Source: Raffaelea ambrosiae (taxonomy: Eukaryota > Ascomycota > Sordariomycetes > Ophiostomatales > Ophiostomataceae). Taken from it: 64,000 nucleotides of DNA. The translations under genes were made by a program, and so were the position numbers. Shown here one piece after another: positions 59,312 through 64,000 of this stretch; the first letter of the stretch is position 1, and every line of letters begins with the position of its first letter. The stretch spans positions 488,362 to 552,361 of the forward strand of contig PCDI01000011.1 of assembly GCA_002778195.1 (NCBI GenBank), in the 5' to 3' direction. The notes beneath the pieces are model-generated. The model saw nothing but the letters and a program-made list of their open reading frames with translations, searched no databases and was not told where the DNA came from.

Positions 59312-60128
59312 GGCAGCGCCTCCTGTGGCTGCTGACCCGTCTTCCAGCATGATGATGGTCGACGAAGACGACGACGACTACGACGAGGACGGCCCGGTGC
59401 GCTCGCCCCTGACCAAGCTCTACTACAACGTGGACAATCTGGACGACGACACGGCCGAGCTCGTCCGCGAGCTCTTCCGGCGGCCTGCGCCCGAAGAGAC
59501 GCCGCCCATGGTGATCGAGTGGTGCGGCATCAGCAACGACCCGGACGTGTATGCCTTCCAGCTGCAGGAGGTCGTCCCGCGCACCATCCGCATCGGCTCG
59601 CCCACCAGCCGCATTCCCCAGCCGCTGTGCAACTGCATGGGCACGGGGCCCGGCCGCAAGCCCTGCCGCCACCTCGTCTGGCTCATGGACCAGATCGCCA
59701 AGCAGACCCTGCCCAGCCACCCGCCCGGCGAGCCGCTCGTGCTCGACGACAACGGCTTTCCCCAGCCCCTCGGCAGCGACGCCTATGCGCGCATCGCCGA
59801 CTTCCACATTGACGTCCTCGCCCACACCCTGCACTGCGGCGCCGGCCCGCCGGACGGGCGCGCCCATGCGGCCCGTGTGCGCGAGGCCCGCGAGATCCTC
59901 GCCGGCCTGGCCGGTTTGCGCGACGACGAGGCCGTCGACGGCTACGCGCCCGAGATCTTTGACATGGGCGACGAGCCGCTGCAGAAGCTGCTCTGGAGCA
60001 GCACCAAGAAGCGGCCACGCCAGGATGAAGTAGAAGAAGAAGAGGACAACAACAGCACGGAGGGGGGACTGGGTGACGAGGACGAGGACGACGAGGGGGG
60101 GGAGGAGGAGAAGGTCGTCGACGACGAG

Positions 60129-60164
<36 letters not shown>

Positions 60165-61439
60165 ACCGAAGACGACGGGGAAGACGAAGACGAAGACGAG
60201 GAGGACGTGAGTGATGAGGACTTTGACGTCGACGACGACGACGACGAAGACGGCAACGGTGGCGGTGGCGGCCAACAAGGCACAGCAGGGAAGGATGAGG
60301 ACGCCGCCGCCGCCGCCGCCGACGACGACGATGACGACGACGACGACGACGACGACGAGAGCTACGACAGCGAGCGTCGCGCCAGCGAGCGCCGGCTGAT
60401 TGAGCGCGGCGACCTGCAGCGCACCGTCCTGCGCCTGCTCGTGTCCAACGACGAGTTCTTTGCCATGTTCCTCAAGCTGCTCGCCCCCTACGACAAGGCC
60501 CGCGACCCCTTCCGCAAGATCCAGCAGCGCGTCGAGTGCGTCCTGGACGCCCTGCGCCGCCGCGCCTCCATCCACCGGCAGCAGATGCACGCCCATGGGC
60601 CAGGGCAGGGGGGTCACAGTCACAGTCACCGCCACCACCACCGCCACCCCGCCCCCCCATCGGCCGTCCTGCTGCCGGCCTCCCTCCAAAACGTCACCGT
60701 CGCCTGGGCCGCCCGGCACGTCGAGAACGCCGTCGAGCAGATCCGGCTGCTGCTCGACCAATACATGGCGCGCGCCCGGCGACGACGACGAAGCCGGCCG
60801 ACGACGAAGAAGAGCCACCGCCACACCGTCCCGCCCTGGGTCCGGCCCAGCGCGGCCCGCGCCCTCGTCTGGATCTTCCGCGCCCTCGTCTTCCACCACA
60901 ACCGCGACGCCCACCCGGGCGCCACGCAGGACGACCGCAACCTGTACCAGCGGCTGATTGGGAATGCCGGCGCAGGAATTGGTGCGGCTGGTGCTGGTGC
61001 GGCTGGTGCTGGTGTTGGTGGTGCCGGTGGTGGTGGTGGTGACCCACCATTCTTCTTCTTGCTGGACGAGCTGGCGACGCTGCACGACCAGGTGCAGTAC
61101 CGCACCGAGCTGGAAAAGATCCGGCGGCGCATCGAGGTGAACGGGTACCGGGAGGTGTTTATGAACCGGCTGAACCAGATCCTGGCGCAGATGCGCGCCG
61201 TGGTTCGCGAGCAACAAGAAGGAGGAGGCGGCGGAGGAGGCGGCGACGAAAAGGAAGAGTCCGAGTCCGAGGATCTCGAGGCGAGCAGCGAGGAGGAAAG
61301 CGCGAGTGATGAGGATGACGACGACGACGACGACGACGAGGACGACGACGACGGCGAGGATGACGATGACAGCGACAGCGACGGTGGCGGTGGGGACCAC
61401 AGTGGTCAGCACACGCCGACGCCACTGCCAGGCCGGGGT

Positions 61440-61471
<32 letters not shown>

Positions 61472-61574
61472 TGCACGCAAGGGCCGGGGCCCGACCATGA
61501 CGGCGGCCGGCTCCAAGCGGCAAGGCTCCGGCACGGGGACGTCGTCGGACCGGAAAGCCAAGCGGATGCGCTGA
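59145..61574 (+). CDS. Large acidic SWIM-type zinc-finger protein
   Basis: Single exon, 809 aa from the ATG at 59145 (MAPVTRSQ). The frame is open to an ATG at 58881, but the intervening stretch looks like leader. An Ala-rich N terminus precedes a conserved-looking block (SPLTKLYYNVDNL, VIEWCGISNDPDVYAFQLQ). A SWIM finger C162-x-C164-x9-C174-x-H176 follows directly (LCNCMGTGPGRKPCRHLVWL). Then come Asp/Glu runs (about 290-405), a helical region (VLRLLVSNDEFFAMFLKLLAPYD), two more helical blocks near 515-560 and 630-690, and a second acidic tail. SWIM fingers bind DNA or protein partners, for example in chromatin and recombination factors. I recognise no named orthologue. The stop codon runs straight into 25 A residues (61574-61598). 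Confidence 0.8.
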
Positions 61575-62437
61575 AAAAAAAAAAAAAAAAAAAAAAAACC
61601 AGGGGGTGGGAGGAATGGTGTCGATCGCAAAGAGGAGGGAATGGGGAAAGGTTGGCCGAGGGTGCAAAAGGAAGAAAAAAAAAAAAGAGCAAAGAAGGGG
61701 AAAAGGGGAAAAGGGAAGACGGAAGACGGAGGAAAAGACATCCCAAAAGACATCCCAAACAAAAGGGTTCATGACTACGACTACGCAAAAGGGGGGCTGG
61801 CCTATACGACTGGGCCGTTCTTCTTCCCCTTCTTCCCTATCCCCCCCCCTTCAAGGGGAAAGAAAAATAAATAAAATAGCTGCTAGAGTTTAGCTGGTCT
61901 GTCTCGTGGTTATTTTTTTTGGGGGGGGGGGGCTCTTTCTTTTTCTTCCGATGTTTCTTTTGTCTGGATGGTTTTCTAGTTTTTGAGTGTTCTTTTTCTT
62001 TTCTCTTTTTCGTTGTCCATTTGTTTCGTTTCGTGTGCTGCGTCCTGCTTGTTTGGTAACTAGTTCCTTTCCCATACACGTTTCTCCCGTGGCTGCTATG
62101 TCTGGGTTAGTCCCCCCCCCCCTAATCAATAAATTTCCAGCCCCTGGTCCCGTCTCGAAGACGGATTATTATAGTACTGCTAATTATGCCTTGGGCGAGT
62201 TGTCACAGTCCGCTTTCCGGAAGGCTTTGTTTTTTTCTTTCTTTCAATCTCATTCTTTCCCTATGTATGTAGTTAGTTAATCAATGCTGGGTATCACTTT
62301 GTTTCCTCACCCCCCCCCCCCCCTTCTCCAAAATGCCGACTTTCAAGTACATGTGGCACAACCAACTCCAAGAATCAAAAGCGCCCCCTCTTCGCACGCA
62401 TCCTATTGTTGCCGCAACTTTCACAATCTTGCTTGTC
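61575..62437. other. Convergent 3' region of the SWIM gene and CRT10-like gene
   Basis: About 860 bp with a genomic A25 tract at its left edge, further A-rich and T-rich stretches, and C or G runs at 61921-61932, about 62114-62122 and 62310-62323. No gene is seen. Confidence 0.5.
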
Positions 62438-63741
62438 CTAGCTAGCCACCGTATACGGCAATTTAGGGCTGTCTGGTCCACCGCTGCCCATGCTCGGTTT
62501 CTTCTCTTCAATGTAGTATTGCAGGATCGTGTGATCCATGTAGTGCAGAATCAACCGCCACCGCCGCGGCCCTCTCGCAGCGGCTGCAATCTTGGCTACC
62601 CGCGGTCGCTTATTGCGGCTGTTGCTGGTGTTGTCCACTCGCAGGTGCAGCGGGGCAGACCCTGGCTCCGGCACCTGCGACACGGCCAGCCCCAGCAGAC
62701 AGCACGGCGGTTGCAGGGACTCTTCGGATGCGCGCGGCAGCACCCACTCGAGCCGGAAGCTGCGCGCCGGGATGCCGACCCGCCGGTGTGAGACAGGTGC
62801 GTGAAGGTCGCTGCTGATCAGGCGCAACAGCGAAACCCGGCCAGACATGCCTCCAGCAATGATCAGACCAATCTCGGGGATGATGTGCAGCAGGCTGATT
62901 CGGTCATACGGCTCATCCATGTCCCACAGCCGTGGTGTGGGACTGGAGGCACTGCTGTGAACGCCGGGGGGGAGGAGCAGGCTCGGGCTGTTGGAGGCCG
63001 GCTGAGTCGGCGGTGGCGGCGGCGGAGGCGGCGACACTCCCGACAGCATGGCTTCGAAAAAAGAGGCCAACATTGCCGCCGGCTGCTGTGCCTGTGCCTG
63101 TGCTTGTGCCTGTGCTTGTGGGGATGCGGTGTCCGTGTTCAGGAAGGAAAACAGGTCCGTGATCTGTACGTCGTCCTGTGTCGGTGGCGGCAAGAGCAGC
63201 CGCAGAAATATGGACGACGTCTCCGACAGGTGGGTGGAGAACAGCTGGACCGACTGGCGAAACGTGCGCATGATAGCAAACCGCGAAGCCATGTCCACAA
63301 GACCGAGCGCTACACCGGGCTCGTAGTGTCGAATCTTGTCGTGTTCGCGGTCCAGCTGCAGGCGCATAGTGGAGGACCGGCGCTGCGGGTGCAAGTCCTC
63401 CAGCATCGCAACGAGCTTGCAGGGATCCGACGGGCCGCGCCAGTAGAGGCCGGTGCTGGGACAGATGATCACTTCGAACCTGACGCCTTGTCGTTTCTCG
63501 AAGCCAAAGTCCAGTGGCTCGTACTGGCAGTTGCCAAGCCGAACGCCGTTTGGCACCAGGCTGCTCCAAGATCGCAAGGCAAGGTCCTGTGCCAGCGACA
63601 GACTCAAGGACGCCGGCACGGAGAGTGCCTGCACCGCCTCTGCATGCTGTCTGGCCTGCTTTACCGTGTGGATACCGGAAGCTGTAGCCGCGGCGTTCCC
63701 GCTGCCTCCCGCTCCGGAGCCGCTTCTGCTGTTGTTGCTGC

Positions 63742-63774
<33 letters not shown>

Positions 63775-64000
63775 GGCTGCTGCTGCTGCGGCTGCTCCTA
63801 TTGCCCCGATTGCCCCGATTGCCCCGATTGCCCGATGTCGCCGACCACATAGCTCGCTGTCGGACCTGCAGCTCCAAGCTGTGCATATCGTTGATGAGCG
63901 CGGTAATGGTTCTGCCCTGGTCAAAAGGCTCGTAGGGGTACCCTCGGGGCCGTCCGCGGTCGTTCACAGAAGATACATCCATGCTTCGCGCGATGCCGAC
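62438..64000 (-). CDS. CRT10-like WD-repeat protein, C-terminal part (truncated by window edge)
   Basis: The frame is open from the right edge of the window to a TAG stop at 62440-62438, 520 codons. The first ATG in view is at 63982, but the codons before it remain open and the sequence lacks a protein start, so the 5' end is missing. It contains low-complexity Asn/Arg/Gly and Ser/Asn runs, a Gln-Ala repeat and Pro runs. Between these lie blade-like strands: QGVRFEVIICPSTGLYWRG, HIIPEIGLIIAGGMSGRVSLLRLI, FRLEWVLP and RRWRLILHYMDHTILQYYI. The pattern resembles the C-terminal half of CRT10, a regulator of ribonucleotide reductase gene expression in yeast. This is a similarity from memory and could be another beta-propeller protein. 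Confidence 0.6.

Noticed and set aside
59253..61772. 839-codon open frame on the minus strand opposite the SWIM-finger gene
   Set aside because: It is a by-product of GC-rich third positions and GAC/GAG repeats on the plus strand; it encodes Val/Leu/Arg runs with no domain, while the plus frame has a clear zinc finger.

Overview
The window is nuclear DNA of a filamentous ascomycete, most likely a Sordariomycete. The evidence is the gene content, short introns (about 50-280 nt) with GT...AG ends, GC-rich third codon positions and long gene-free leaders. Two features point more narrowly: a 5S rRNA gene standing alone among protein genes, and a kinase gene carrying the tandem TAG TAG known from the Sordariomycete gene PUK1. 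Genus is not determinable from the sequence alone. I see no transposon, CRISPR array, virus or tRNA gene.

Layout, left to right: SEC9-like t-SNARE (+), DHR2-like DEAH-box helicase (+), SDHAF3/ACN9 (-), mitochondrial GRX5 (-), 5S rRNA (-), ISC1 phospholipase C (+), PUK1-type AGC kinase (-), FPR3/4 nucleolar FKBP (-), GT2-family membrane glycosyltransferase (-), a 7.8 kb gene-free stretch, THOC5-like THO subunit (-), IZH3-type PAQR receptor (+), a cysteine-rich GPI-anchored protein (-), BUB2 (-), eIF1/SUI1 (+), a 4.3 kb gene-free stretch, a SulP sulfate permease (+), PCC1 of KEOPS (-), CDC14 (+), a 7.8 kb gene-free stretch, a large acidic SWIM-finger protein (+), and the 5'-truncated end of a CRT10-like gene (-). 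Seventeen protein genes are complete in the window as modelled. Exon-intron structures were built by hand from splice signals and protein continuity.

This is mostly a housekeeping segment without operon logic. Shared themes are mitochondrial iron/respiration (SDHAF3, GRX5), nucleolar work (DHR2, FPR3/4, 5S rRNA), and mitotic exit (BUB2 is the GAP arm of the checkpoint and CDC14 the effector phosphatase, 12 kb apart).

The outstanding item is the kinase at 9860-12700. Its reading frame is intact over 888 codons except for two adjacent TAG codons (573 and 574) exactly where the kinase fold needs Trp-Trp. This is the signature of PUK1, whose tandem UAGs are recoded to UGG by stage-specific A-to-I mRNA editing in perithecia of Fusarium and Neurospora. 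Other items worth attention are a 7-nt micro-exon and a weak start context in eIF1, a repeated palindrome TTATCGATAA upstream of two nucleolar-protein genes, a 34-glutamine tract inside BUB2, and recurrent 12-21 nt G or C runs in noncoding DNA.
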